NCBI RefSeq assembly: GCF_002157835.1
Contig: NZ_CP020809.1
Span: forward strand, 3,844,001 to 3,908,000
Source of the DNA: Mycobacterium dioxanotrophicus
GTDB taxonomy: Bacteria; Actinomycetota; Actinomycetes; Mycobacteriales; Mycobacteriaceae
Direction of reading: 5' to 3'
Length of the DNA: 64,000 bases
The notes under the pieces were generated by a model. It was not told where the DNA came from. It was given only the letters and a program-made list of their open reading frames with translations, and made no database searches. This document shows positions 1 to 11,068 of this stretch, piece after piece. The position numbers and the translations under genes were made by a program. The number at the start of each line of letters is the position of its first letter. Position 1 is the first letter of the stretch.

Positions 1-636
1 CACCGCGGTGATCACCTCGACCGGGAACCGGGTGCGCGCGGCAACCGATCCCCCATACCCGTCGGTGCGCTGATTCGTTCTTTCCCAAAGGAATTCGTCG
101 AGCAGATAACCATGTGCGCCGTGCAGTTCGACGGCGTCGAACCCGGCCGCCTTGGCGTTGCGGGCAGCTTCGGCGAAGCCCGCGGCCACACCGGCGAGCT
201 CGTCGGTTCCCAACGCGCGCCCCTTGGCCTCGCCGAGCGAGTTGAGGCCGGACGGACTCACCGGGACCAGCCCGTCGCGGTCGTCGCGTTCAGCACCTTG
301 ATGCCACAGCTGCGCCGCGATCGTCGCGCCGTGAGCGTGTACGGCGTCGGTCACGGCCCGCCAGCCGGCGAGCACCTCTGGACCAGCGAGGGTCGGTATG
401 CTGAACGGCCAGCCGGCGACGGGATCGGACAGCCGCACGCCCTCGGTGATGATCAGACCGACACCCCCGGCAGCGCGTCGCGCGTAGTACGCGGCGACAT
501 CGGGGCCCGGGATACCGCCCGGCGAAGCACGACGGGTCATCGGGGCCATGGCAAACCGATTGGGGATCGTCAGAGAGCCGACGGTGATCGGGCTGAACAA
601 CTCTGGGCGTGGCTGATTCACAAGTCCAACCAACAT
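1..636 (-). CDS. NADH:flavin oxidoreductase / old yellow enzyme family (partial, C-terminus outside window)
   Basis: The first 212 residues of an FMN-dependent old-yellow-enzyme TIM barrel are present; the gene runs off the left edge. The reading frame gives LFSPITVGSLTIPNRFAMAP near the N-terminus, a classical OYE opening. Around residue 170 comes HGAHGYLLDEFLWER, whose HxAHGYL motif forms the flavin/substrate pocket, followed by TDGYGGS. The ATG at 636 is the first start after an in-frame TAA that is also the stop of the upstream MarR-GNAT gene, 24 nt away, so the two are probably co-transcribed. Such enzymes reduce activated alkenes with NAD(P)H; the substrate cannot be read from sequence. 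Confidence 0.85.
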   Translation of the reverse strand, partial: MLVGLVNQPRPELFSPITVGSLTIPNRFAMAPMTRRASPGGIPGPDVAAYYARRAAGGVGLIITEGVRLSDPVAGWPFSIPTLAGPEVLAGWRAVTDAVHAHGATIAAQLWHQGAERDDRDGLVPVSPSGLNSLGEAKGRALGTDELAGVAAGFAEAARNAKAAGFDAVELHGAHGYLLDEFLWERTNQRTDGYGGSVAARTRFPVEVITAV

Positions 637-660
637 CGGGCGCTGCGCCGGGATTCCGTT

Positions 661-1560
661 TTATTCACCGCGAGTCTCGCTCGGTAACGACTTCTCGAAC
701 CAGTGATCGGCATACACCTCGTCGTTGAACGGTTCGACCTCCCGATATCCGCAGCTGCGGTACATCCGAAGGGCTTCGGCCAGCTCAGTCTTGGTCTCCA
801 GCCGCATCAGCCGGTCCCCGTGAGCGCGTGCGCGGGCCTCGAGTTCGCTCAGGATGCGCCTGCCGAGGCCGAGGTCGCGCACAGCTGGGGCGACCCACAT
901 CCGCTTGACCAGCGCAACGCCGCCCGGATACCAGATCACCGCACCGCAGCCCACCGGCCGCCCGTGCAGGGATGCGACGAGCAGCATCCCCGCGGGCGCC
1001 GTCATCTCGTCGTCGGCGACCGGACTGACCGCCGGGTCGTAGCCGCCGGTGAACCGCTGCGCCAGTTCGGCGTAGTAGGTGGCCAGGCAGTACCGGGCGT
1101 CGGGATGGCGTGGGTCGCATGCCTCCACTCGCACCGCCGATACCGTGAGCAGCCGCTCGACCTGGGCCATCGCCGTCACCAGCCGGTCCTGCTGGCTGTC
1201 GGTCAGCGTACGCAGCACGCCGGCCGCCGCATCGTCGGAGCGCTCGTTGAGCGTGTCGAGCTCGCGGCGTCCGGCCGCGGTGAGTTGCGCGGTGCGCACG
1301 CGCCCGTCGGCGTCACTGGGTGCGACGGCCACAAGACCCTCCCGCTGCAGTGCCCGCAGGAGCCGGCTCAGGTATCCCGAATCCAGCCCGAGCCGCTCCC
1401 GCAGATCCCTCACGTCGCTTCCGTCGGTGCCGATCTCCCACAGCAGCCGGTCTTGGCCGAGGGACCGACCGCTGGCCAGGAAGTTCTCGTTGAGCACGCC
1501 CGCGCTGCGGGTGACGACCCGGTTGAATCTACGGACCTGCGCGACCATCTCCGCGGACAT
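661..1560 (-). CDS. MarR-type regulator fused to a GNAT acetyltransferase
   Basis: The 299-residue protein has two domains. Residues about 1-140 are a MarR winged helix (DVRDLRERLGLDSGYLSRLL is the recognition-helix region, and DADGRVRTAQLT the wing). Residues about 145-290 are a GNAT fold, with VKRMWVAPAVRDLGLGRRIL as the acetyl-CoA-binding segment and LRMYRSCGYREVEPF as the usual end. The fusion is a known actinobacterial architecture and suggests that a ligand or acetyl-CoA chemistry is coupled to DNA binding. A perfect palindrome lies directly upstream of the ATG, consistent with autoregulation. The old yellow enzyme gene follows after 24 nt. Target and acetyl acceptor are unknown. Confidence 0.85.
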   Translation of the reverse strand: MSAEMVAQVRRFNRVVTRSAGVLNENFLASGRSLGQDRLLWEIGTDGSDVRDLRERLGLDSGYLSRLLRALQREGLVAVAPSDADGRVRTAQLTAAGRRELDTLNERSDDAAAGVLRTLTDSQQDRLVTAMAQVERLLTVSAVRVEACDPRHPDARYCLATYYAELAQRFTGGYDPAVSPVADDEMTAPAGMLLVASLHGRPVGCGAVIWYPGGVALVKRMWVAPAVRDLGLGRRILSELEARARAHGDRLMRLETKTELAEALRMYRSCGYREVEPFNDEVYADHWFEKSLPSETRGE

Positions 1561-1565
1561 ATCTC

Positions 1566-1581
1566 TGACCTTAGTCAGATA
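1566..1581. promoter_or_regulatory. Candidate MarR operator (16-bp palindrome)
   Basis: TCTGAC-CTTA-GTCAGA is a perfect inverted repeat with 6-bp arms, 5 nt upstream of the start codon of the MarR-GNAT gene. Size and position suit a MarR dimer site that blocks transcription of its own gene. Binding is inference. Confidence 0.5.
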
Positions 1582-1619
1582 AATGCCGAGCGCGAAGAAC
1601 TTTCGTCAGGATGAGCAGC

Positions 1620-2318
1620 TCATGCAGTGGACGGCAGCTCGCGCTGGTCCCGACGTGCCGATTCGAACCGCCAGATCGCGTGGTGCAGTGCCGCAGCGTC
1701 CCAGCCTGCGCTCTCGGACACGTCCCGCAGCAGCCGGGCCACGCCCGCGGGATCCGCCGCGCCGAGTTCGCGGTCCACGTAGCCGGCGACCGACGGATCC
1801 GCAGCGACCTCGGGCTGTTGAGCGAGCAGCACGAGGTACCGCCAGGTGAAACCTGACCGCTGCCCCGGCACCGCACACCACGCCGCCTTCGCTTGGGCGT
1901 AGCGTTCACTGTCCTCGGTGACCCGACGGAGGTCCGCGGTGGTGCGGATCCCGAGCCCGACGAGAGCCTGGGCAACTTCGATGAGCGCCGCCGACCGCAG
2001 CGGCGCACCCTTCACCGTCGACGTGGGACGGCGATTGCCGATCTCCGCCGCCCACTGCACCGGACCACCGAGCTCCTCGACATTCGCGAGGAGTTCCGGC
2101 GCGCCGTCGGTATCGGCGTCACCACCTTGGGCCGCTCGGTAGCCGCGGTATCGCTCGACCACTTTCTCGACTGTCAGGTGCCGCGCTCCGGTCACGTAGA
2201 TCGCGTCAATGATGCACAGCGCCAAGGCATCTGGGTATCCGAACGGACCCGGCCAGTCGGCCGGATCGCCGAGATCGCGTTCGCATGCAGCCCGTAACCG
2301 CTCAACGTCAGTACTCAT
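1620..2318 (-). CDS. Conserved hypothetical protein, 232 aa
   Basis: I do not recognise the family. The ATG at 2318 (MSTDVERLRAACERDL) was chosen over the longer open frame because the upstream part has no coding character. The protein has no signal peptide or membrane segment. Residues about 135-150 (VGLGIRTTADLRRV) resemble a helix-hairpin-helix turn, so a nucleic-acid-related role is possible, but this is weak. The C-terminal half is helical and rich in Trp and Arg. It lies about 60 nt before the MarR-GNAT gene on the same strand and may share its transcript. Soluble cytoplasmic location is inferred. Confidence 0.7.
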   Translation of the reverse strand: MSTDVERLRAACERDLGDPADWPGPFGYPDALALCIIDAIYVTGARHLTVEKVVERYRGYRAAQGGDADTDGAPELLANVEELGGPVQWAAEIGNRRPTSTVKGAPLRSAALIEVAQALVGLGIRTTADLRRVTEDSERYAQAKAAWCAVPGQRSGFTWRYLVLLAQQPEVAADPSVAGYVDRELGAADPAGVARLLRDVSESAGWDAAALHHAIWRFESARRDQRELPSTA

Positions 2319-2410
2319 ATCGGTGCCTTCCGAACCTGCGGGCCCGCCATCGGTCCCGTCTGGCCGAAAGCTAACGAGGACAGCCGACAAAAACAGAACG
2401 GAATCGGAAG

Positions 2411-2938
2411 TTATCCACAGGCCTGGTCGACATTGGCAAGTAGTTGTTCGCGGTGCTTCGGCCACCAGAACATTTCGACCAGCAAGGCCACGAGATAGAT
2501 CACCGAGGCCACGGCGTTGCCCCACGAACCGAACACCGCGTCCCAGGCTGCGGTCGCGGCCGCGACGACCAGAACCACCGGGAACAGCCACCTCAGCGGC
2601 CGTGCGTCAGCCGCCGCGGCGTGCATACCGCGGTGATAGTCGACCAACGCGGGAACCAGTCGGGGATCGTCGATCCGGTCACCGTTGCGGGCCGCCGTCA
2701 CCACCGCGACCCGGTCGTCGCCATTGAGCTGCTTGGCGGCAGGCCAGTACCTGGCCATCCGCCGCGGCATCCATATCCCGTAGAAGACGCCCATGATCAC
2801 GAACACCGCGACGCCTGCCACCCAGAACCCGGAGTCCAACAGGGCCAGCACCGCCAGGCACACGCCGACAGCGCCCCCGATGATCACCGCGCGGTAGAAG
2901 AAGCCACCTCGCCACACGAAGGCCGGGACCGTCAGCAC
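2411..2938 (-). CDS. Small integral membrane protein, 175 aa
   Basis: Four hydrophobic segments are visible: AVIIGGAVGVCLAVLALL near residue 15, WVAGVAVFVIMGVFYGIW near 40, a segment LFPVVLVVAAATAAW near 118, and VASVIYLVALLVEMFWW near 143. Between the pairs lies a soluble loop of about 60 residues with WMPRRMARYWPAAKQL. GTG at 2938 is taken as start because the longer frame upstream overlaps the end of sufT and has no coding character. No enzymatic motif is visible, and no function is assigned. It follows sufT by 28 nt on the same strand. Confidence 0.7.
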   Translation of the reverse strand: MLTVPAFVWRGGFFYRAVIIGGAVGVCLAVLALLDSGFWVAGVAVFVIMGVFYGIWMPRRMARYWPAAKQLNGDDRVAVVTAARNGDRIDDPRLVPALVDYHRGMHAAAADARPLRWLFPVVLVVAAATAAWDAVFGSWGNAVASVIYLVALLVEMFWWPKHREQLLANVDQACG

Positions 2939-2966
2939 ACCGTCATTGTGACGGGGAGGAGAGCGG

Positions 2967-3304
2967 CTAGACGGTGAAACCGAGCGCGCGCAGCTGTTCG
3001 CGACCGTCGTCGGTGATCTTGTCGGGGCCCCACGGCGGGTTCCACACCCAGTTGATGCGGAGCTCGTCGACCAGCCCGGCACCGACGAGCGCGGTCCGCG
3101 ACTGGTCCTCGATCACGTCGGTCAGCGGGCACGCTGCCGATGTCAGGGTCATGTCGATCAGCGCGACGGTTCCGGTGTCTGCCTGTTCGACGTTCAGGCC
3201 GTACACCAGACCGAGGTCGACGACGTTGATCCCCAGCTCCGGGTCGACCACGTCGCGCATGGCCTCTTCGAGGTCGGCGAGGAATGCCTCATTGGTGGTC
3301 TCGG

Positions 3305-3308
<4 letters not shown>
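2967..3308 (-). CDS. sufT: SufT, DUF59/MIP18-family iron-sulfur maturation factor
   Basis: The 113-residue protein is one complete DUF59 domain. Diagnostic parts are DVVDPELGINVVDLGLVYGL, MTLTSAACPLTDVIEDQ with the conserved cysteine, and the C-terminal VWNPPWGPDKIT. Members assist Fe-S cluster delivery or maturation in the cytoplasm. Its ATG overlaps the sufU stop by 4 bp (ATGA), making it the last gene of the suf operon, as Rv1466 is in M. tuberculosis. Length matches a stand-alone SufT. Confidence 0.93.
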
Positions 3309-5782
<2,474 letters not shown>

Positions 5783-5786
<4 letters not shown>

Positions 5787-6982
5787 GCGTGGGTGATTCC
5801 TTCAGTTAGCTCAAGTTCGTGTTCGATGGCCGCGGTGAGGCGCTCTCGGACCGCGGGGACGGAGATCTTCTGGATCAGCTCACCGAAGAATCCGCGCACC
5901 ACCAGGCGGCGGGCCTGGTCTTCGGGGATACCGCGGGCCTGCAGGTAGAACAGCTGCTCATCGTCGAATCGTCCGGTGGCACTGGCGTGCCCGGCACCGA
6001 TGATCTCGCCGGTCTCGATCTCCAGGTTGGGCACCGAGTCGGCGCGCGCGCCGTCGGTGAGCACCAGGTTCCGGTTCACCTCATAGGTGTCGGTGCCGGT
6101 TGCCTCGGCCCGAATCAGCACGTCACCGATCCACACGGTGTGGGTGTCGGGCTTGTTCGACTGCGGATCCCCTTGCAGCGCACCCTTGTACGTCACATGC
6201 GACCGGCAGTTGGGCTGGGCGTGGTCGACCAGCAGCCGCGACTCGAAGTGCTGACCGTCGTCGGCGAAGTACAGGCCAAGCAGTTCGGCATCGCCGCCCG
6301 GAGCGGTGAACCGGACCCGACCGGTGAGCCGTGCGACGTCGCCACCGAGGGTGACCGCGAAATGCCGCAGCACCGAATCCTTGCCCAGCGTCGCGTGATG
6401 CGTGCTCACGTGGACGGTGTCGTCGTCCCAGTCGGCGATGGACACGACCTTCAGCTGTGCTGCGTCGCCGACGACGAATTCGACGTTGTCGGCGTAGGTT
6501 CCGCCGCCACGGTGGTCGAGGACAACGACCGCCTCGGCGAGTTCGTGCACCCGCACCTGCAGGTGGCCATAGGCCGTCGAGCCCTCACCGGGCCCGTTGA
6601 CGGTGATCTCGATGGGCTCTGCGACCTGGGTGTTGCGCCCCACCGTGACGATCGTGGCGTGGCCGAATGACGAGAACGCCTGGGCCGCAACCCGGTCCGC
6701 GGGCACCCCACCCTGACCGAGTCGCTCGTCGCCGCGCTCGACGGTCTCGACGGTGACGCCGGGACGCTCGGACACCTCGATCAGCGCGCTGCCGGTCACC
6801 GGGGCGGACCCGTTGTGCAGGCCACGCAACCGCTTCAGCGGCGTGAAGCGCCAGATCTCGTCGCGGCCGTGCGGCACCTCGAACGCGTTGACGTCGAAGG
6901 ACGTGAAAATCTCGCCCTTGTTGGCGCCGGCCAACGCCGAACCGGTTTTGGTGCCTTCAACAGCTTCCGTAAGCCCTGCCAC
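5783..6982 (-). CDS. sufD: SufD, Fe-S scaffold subunit
   Basis: SufD (399 aa) pairs with SufB and SufC in the assembly scaffold. The C-terminal SUF core is clear: GDVARLTGRVRFTAPGG, then HVTYKGALQGDPQSNKPDTH, LVLTDGARADSVPNLEIETG and GHASATGRFDDEQLFYLQAR. GTG at 6982 (VAGLTEAVEGTKTG) was chosen because a repeat element occupies the space upstream and the longer frame reads through it. The gap to sufB (31 nt) is the only notable break in the operon and is filled by that repeat. Confidence 0.94.
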
Positions 6983-6990
6983 TAGATATC

Positions 6991-7011
6991 TCCCCGTCGC
7001 TTCGCTCGCCC
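6991..7011. repeat. Short extragenic repeat (copy 1) between sufB and sufD
   Basis: Read on the minus strand the element is GGGCGAGCGAAGCGACGGGG plus A. A near-identical copy with one substitution lies at 13981-14001. It fills almost all of the sufB-sufD gap. It resembles the short dispersed repeats seen in fast-growing mycobacteria; family assignment is inference. Confidence 0.6.
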
Positions 7012-7013
7012 CA

Positions 7014-8444
7014 CTAGCCGACCGCGCCTTCCATTTGCAGCTCGATGAGCCGGTTGAGCTCAAGTGCGTATTCCATCGGCAGTTCCTTGGCGATCGGCTC
7101 GACGAAGCCGCGCACCACCATTGCCATTGCCTCGTCCTCGGTCATGCCGCGGCTCATCAGGTAGAACAGCTGATCCTCGCTGACCTTGGACACCGTGGCC
7201 TCGTGGCCCATCGTCACGTCGTCCTCGCGGATGTCGACGTACGGGTAGGTGTCCGAGCGGCTGATCGTATCGACCAGCAGCGCATCACATTTCACGCTGG
7301 AGCGCGATCCGTGCGCACCCTTGTTCACCTGGACCAGGCCCCGGTAGGAGGCGCGGCCACCGCCGCGGGCCACCGACTTGGACACGATGTTGGACGACGT
7401 GTTGGGCGCCAGGTGCAGCATCTTGGCACCGGTGTCCTGGTGCTGCCCCTCGCCCGCGAACGCCACCGAGAGCACCTCGCCCTTGGCGTGCTCGCCGGTC
7501 ATCCACACCGCCGGGTACTTCATGGTGACCTTGGAGCCGATGTTGCCGTCGATCCACTCCATGGTGGCGCCTGCTTCGGCCCGGGCCCGCTTGGTGACCA
7601 GGTTGTAGACGTTGTTCGACCAGTTCTGGATGGTGGTGTACCGAACCCGTGCGCCGGGCTTCACCACGATCTCGACGACCGCCGAGTGCAGCGAATCCGA
7701 CTTGTAGATCGGCGCGGTGCAACCCTCGACGTAGTGCACGTAGGAGCCCTCGTCGGCGATGATCAGCGTCCGCTCGAACTGGCCCATGTTCTCGGTGTTG
7801 ATCCGGAAGTACGCCTGCAGCGGGATGTCGACGTGCACGCCCGGCGGCACGTAGATGAACGACCCGCCCGACCACACCGCGGTGTTCAGCGCGGAGAACT
7901 TGTTGTCGCCGGCCGGGATCACGGTGCCGAAGTACTGCTTGAAGATCTCCGGATGCTCGCGCAGGCCCGAGTCGGTATCCAGGAAGATGACGCCTTGCGC
8001 CTCAAGGTCTTCGCGGATCTGGTGGTACACCACCTCGGACTCGTACTGGGCCGCCACACCGGCAACCAGCCGCTGCTTCTCCGCCTCGGGGATGCCGAGG
8101 CGGTCGTAGGTGTTGCGGATGTCCTCGGGCAGTTCCTCCCAGGACGCGGCCTGCTTCTCGGTGGACCGCACGAAGTACTTGATGTTGTCGAAGTCGATGC
8201 CCTCGAGGTTGGAACCCCAGTGCGGCATCGGCTTCTTGTCGAACGTGCGCAGCGCCTTCAGCCGGCTCTCCAGCATCCATTCCGGCTCGTTCTTCTTGCC
8301 CGAGATGTCACGCACGACGGCCTCGGACAGGCCGCGTTGCGCACTGGCGCCCGCGGCATCGGAATCCGACCAGCCGTAGCCGTACTTCCCCAGTGACGCG
8401 ATGGCCTCTTCCTGGGTCAGTGGCGTATCGGGCGTGATGGTCAT
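7014..8444 (-). CDS. sufB: SufB, Fe-S scaffold subunit (no intein)
   Basis: The 476-residue SufB nucleates Fe-S clusters on the SufBC2D scaffold. Typical blocks are [39 protein letters not shown] with the conserved cysteine, [19 protein letters not shown], and [20 protein letters not shown]. The reading frame is continuous across these regions, so there is no intein; the M. tuberculosis orthologue (Rv1461) carries one. The ATG overlaps the sufR stop by 4 bp (ATGA), so the repressor and the scaffold are translationally coupled. Confidence 0.97.
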   Translation of the reverse strand: MTITPDTPLTQEEAIASLGKYGYGWSDSDAAGASAQRGLSEAVVRDISGKKNEPEWMLESRLKALRTFDKKPMPHWGSNLEGIDFDNIKYFVRSTEKQAASWEELPEDIRNTYDRLGIPEAEKQRLVAGVAAQYESEVVYHQIREDLEAQGVIFLDTDSGLREHPEIFKQYFGTVIPAGDNKFSALNTAVWSGGSFIYVPPGVHVDIPLQAYFRINTENMGQFERTLIIADEGSYVHYVEGCTAPIYKSDSLHSAVVEIVVKPGARVRYTTIQNWSNNVYNLVTKRARAEAGATMEWIDGNIGSKVTMKYPAVWMTGEHAKGEVLSVAFAGEGQHQDTGAKMLHLAPNTSSNIVSKSVARGGGRASYRGLVQVNKGAHGSRSSVKCDALLVDTISRSDTYPYVDIREDDVTMGHEATVSKVSEDQLFYLMSRGMTEDEAMAMVVRGFVEPIAKELPMEYALELNRLIELQMEGAVG

Positions 8445-9271
8445 GTCGACGCTCCTTGGTTGTTGGTGATGGCGGTTCGGGCGTGGGCCGCGCTCCGAAC
8501 ATCGGACGAATTGTCGGTGTCGAGTGGAACGTGGGTGGTGCAGGCGCAGTCACCGTTGACGATGGTGGCCAGCCGCTGGACATGGGTTCCCAGGATTTCG
8601 GCGAACGCCTCGCGCTCCGTCTCGCACAGTTCGGGGAATTCCTCGGCGACGTGCGACACCGGGCAGTGGTGTTGGCAGATCTGCACACCGCGCACGGGCC
8701 CGCTGACCGGATTGGTCGTGGTCGCGTAGCCGGCCTTGGTCATCGCCGCCGCGACGCGGTCGGCGGTTTCGGCCACATCACCGGAGCCAGCGGTGACCCC
8801 GGCCAGGATGGTGTCGATGCGCCTGCGGGCGAACGTCCGGACCGCATCCTTGCCGCCGATCTCGCGCAGCTGTCGGATGGCCGCCACCGCCAGATCGTCG
8901 TAGGTGTGCCCGAGCTTGGCCCGCCCGGCCGACGTCAGCCGGTAACGCTTGGCCGGCCGGCCGCGGCCGTTGTGCTGCCAGGGCGCCGCAGCACTGGCCT
9001 GTGCATCGCCTGCGTCGATGAGGGCGTCGAGATGGCGGCGCACCCCCGCGGCCGAGATGCCGAGCCGGTCGCCGATCTGGCCCGCGGTGATGGGACCCTC
9101 GAGCAGCAACTGGATGATGGCCCGGCGGGTTTGTCCGTCAGAGGCGGGCACGACGTCGCCAGCGGCCGCCGGCGAGCCGGCAAAACCAGCTGAAGCCGGC
9201 ACGCCGGCAACGCCGACAGGGGTCGGCGTACCGACCCCAGCCTTGCGCGTACCGTCCGAGCGGATTTTCAC
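8441..9271 (-). CDS. sufR: SufR, iron-sulfur-sensing repressor of the suf operon
   Basis: The 276-residue protein has an N-terminal winged helix ([20 protein letters not shown], then [19 protein letters not shown]) and a C-terminal cluster-binding region. Four cysteines suitable for a 4Fe-4S cluster lie in [21 protein letters not shown] and NGDCACTTH. The family represses suf when the cluster is intact. GTG at 9271 starts the protein; an ATG 8 nt further upstream is out of frame and stops at once. A palindrome overlaps this start, which fits autoregulation. Corresponds to Rv1460 by position and motifs. Confidence 0.93.
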   Translation of the reverse strand: MKIRSDGTRKAGVGTPTPVGVAGVPASAGFAGSPAAAGDVVPASDGQTRRAIIQLLLEGPITAGQIGDRLGISAAGVRRHLDALIDAGDAQASAAAPWQHNGRGRPAKRYRLTSAGRAKLGHTYDDLAVAAIRQLREIGGKDAVRTFARRRIDTILAGVTAGSGDVAETADRVAAAMTKAGYATTTNPVSGPVRGVQICQHHCPVSHVAEEFPELCETEREAFAEILGTHVQRLATIVNGDCACTTHVPLDTDNSSDVRSAAHARTAITNNQGAST

Positions 9272-9284
9272 AACACCATTGTGA
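9268..9284. promoter_or_regulatory. Candidate SufR operator
   Basis: TCACAA-CACCA-TTGTGA is a perfect inverted repeat (6-bp arms, 5-nt spacer) overlapping the sufR start codon. It lies at the head of the suf operon and in the divergent region towards mptB. SufR proteins bind inverted repeats of this general form, so it is the best operator candidate. Occupancy is inferred. Confidence 0.6.
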
Positions 9285-9391
9285 CGGAATTCGGCGACAG
9301 GTTCTAGCAAGGGTGGCCTTACGTGACCTGGGCCACTCGCGCGCGCCCTCGCCGACCCGGACCACTCGATCCTGGCGGTTACTCTGCTCTG

Positions 9392-11068
9392 ATGGCCAGC
9401 CGCCTGTCGTCCTTCAGCTCGTCGATCGCCCGGTGGCACGGCGACGAACGTGCGGTCGGCTCCCCACTGAACGACGCCGAGGTCGTCGCGCTGCGCCGGA
9501 CCAGGCTCTTCGGCGCCACCGGCACCGTGCTGATGGCCATCGGGGCGCTGGGCGCAGGCGCTCGCCCGGTGGTGCAGGATCCGACGTTTGGGGTACGGCT
9601 GCTCAACCTGCCGTCCCGGATCCAGACGGTGTCGCTGACCATGACCACCACCGGTGCGGTCATGATGGCGCTCGCGTGGCTGATGCTGGGCCGGTTCGCG
9701 CTGGGCCCCCGCCGCATGTCCCGCAGCCAGCTCGACCGCACGCTGCTGCTGTGGGCGCTGCCGCTGCTGATCGCCCCACCGATGTACAGCAAGGACGTCT
9801 ACTCCTACCTGGCCCAGAGCGAGATCGCGCTGCTCGGGCTCGACCCGTACCGCGTGGGCCCGGCCACCGGCCTCGGTCTCGACCACGTCTTCACCCTGTC
9901 CGTCCCCAGCCTGTGGCGCGAGACGCCGGCCCCCTACGGTCCGCTTTTCCTGTGGATCGGTCAGACCATCTCGGGAGTGACCGGCGAGAACATCGTCGCG
10001 GCCGTGCTGTGTCACCGCCTGGTCGTGCTCTTCGGCGTCGGCCTCATCGTGTGGGCCACCCCACGGCTCGCGCACCGCTGCGGCGTCGCCGAAGTCAGTG
10101 CGCTGTGGCTGGGGCCGTGTAACCCACTGCTGTTCATGCACCTGGTCGCGGGCATCCACAACGAGGCGCTGATGCTGGGCCTCATGCTCGCCGGCACCGA
10201 GTTCGCGCTGCGGGGGATCGATTCGAGCCACCCGCTGCTTCCGCGACCGTTGGCCTGGCCACACGGTTCGGCCGAGTGGGTCCGCTGGCGACCGATGGCG
10301 ATGCTGCTCCTCGGCGCGGTGCTCATCACGATGTCCTCGCAGGTCAAACTCCCGTCGCTGCTGGCGCTCGGGTTCGTCGCGATGGCCCTGGCGTGGCGCT
10401 GGGGCGGCACCGTCAAAGCGTTCTTCCTCGCGAGCTTCTCCTTGGGCGCGGTATCGCTGGTGGTGATGGCGATCATCGGCTGGGCCAGCGGGCTCGGGTT
10501 CGGCTGGCTGTTCACCCTGGGCACCGCGAACGTCGTGCGCAGCTGGATGTCGCCGCCGACCCTGCTGGCCCTGGGCACCGGCCAGGTCGGCATCCTGCTC
10601 GGGCTCGGCGACCACACCACCGCCGTCCTGGCGTTGACCCGCGCGATCGGCGTCTCGATCATCGCCGTCGTCGTCACCTGGCTGCTCCTGGCAGTCATGC
10701 GTGGCCGGCTACATCCGGTCGGCGGCCTCGGCGTCGCCCTCGGAGCGACCGTCCTGCTATTCCCGGTGGTGCAGCCGTGGTACCTGCTGTGGGCCATCGT
10801 GCCGCTGGCCGCGTGGGCCACCCGCCCCGGCTTCCGCGGCGCCACCATCGTGCTCACACTGGTCGTCGGTATCTTCGGGCCCACCGCCAACGGCGACCGG
10901 TTCGCGCTGTTCCAGATCGTGATGGCGACGCTGGCGAGCACGGTGATCGTCCTCATCCTGATCGGGCTGACCTGGCGCCGGTTGCCCTGGCGCAAGCTGC
11001 CCGACACCACCACCAGCCCACCAGCGGCACCGGCCACCACCTCCGACGCCTACGCTGAGTCCCCGTGA
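9392..11068 (+). CDS. mptB: MptB-like alpha-(1->6)-mannopyranosyltransferase (polytopic GT-C)
   Basis: The 558-residue polytopic membrane protein belongs to the mycobacterial MptB family, which adds alpha-1,6-mannose to the lipomannan/LAM backbone using polyprenyl-phosphomannose. It has more than ten hydrophobic segments. An early extracellular loop holds MYSKDVYSYLAQSEIALLG, with the acidic pair region expected of GT-C enzymes, and later GIHNEALMLGLMLAGTEFAL. ATG 9392 was preferred to the earlier 9323 because it starts directly before the conserved cytoplasmic segment. Position next to sufR matches Rv1459c. Its stop overlaps the next gene's GTG. Confidence 0.88.
   Translation: MASRLSSFSSSIARWHGDERAVGSPLNDAEVVALRRTRLFGATGTVLMAIGALGAGARPVVQDPTFGVRLLNLPSRIQTVSLTMTTTGAVMMALAWLMLGRFALGPRRMSRSQLDRTLLLWALPLLIAPPMYSKDVYSYLAQSEIALLGLDPYRVGPATGLGLDHVFTLSVPSLWRETPAPYGPLFLWIGQTISGVTGENIVAAVLCHRLVVLFGVGLIVWATPRLAHRCGVAEVSALWLGPCNPLLFMHLVAGIHNEALMLGLMLAGTEFALRGIDSSHPLLPRPLAWPHGSAEWVRWRPMAMLLLGAVLITMSSQVKLPSLLALGFVAMALAWRWGGTVKAFFLASFSLGAVSLVVMAIIGWASGLGFGWLFTLGTANVVRSWMSPPTLLALGTGQVGILLGLGDHTTAVLALTRAIGVSIIAVVVTWLLLAVMRGRLHPVGGLGVALGATVLLFPVVQPWYLLWAIVPLAAWATRPGFRGATIVLTLVVGIFGPTANGDRFALFQIVMATLASTVIVLILIGLTWRRLPWRKLPDTTTSPPAAPATTSDAYAESP

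Noticed and set aside
112..687. Plus-strand frame of 191 codons at the left end
   Set aside because: The minus strand here encodes a clear old yellow enzyme with HGAHGYLL; the plus frame has no recognisable features.
1657..1672. CGATTCGAACC-like sequence resembling a tRNA T-loop
   Set aside because: It lies in the coding region of the hypothetical protein, and no acceptor or anticodon stem can be formed around it.
9272..10615. N-terminal extension of sufR (frame open for 448 further codons)
   Set aside because: It is antisense to mptB and its composition is that of a shadow frame. The conserved winged helix begins shortly after GTG 9271.
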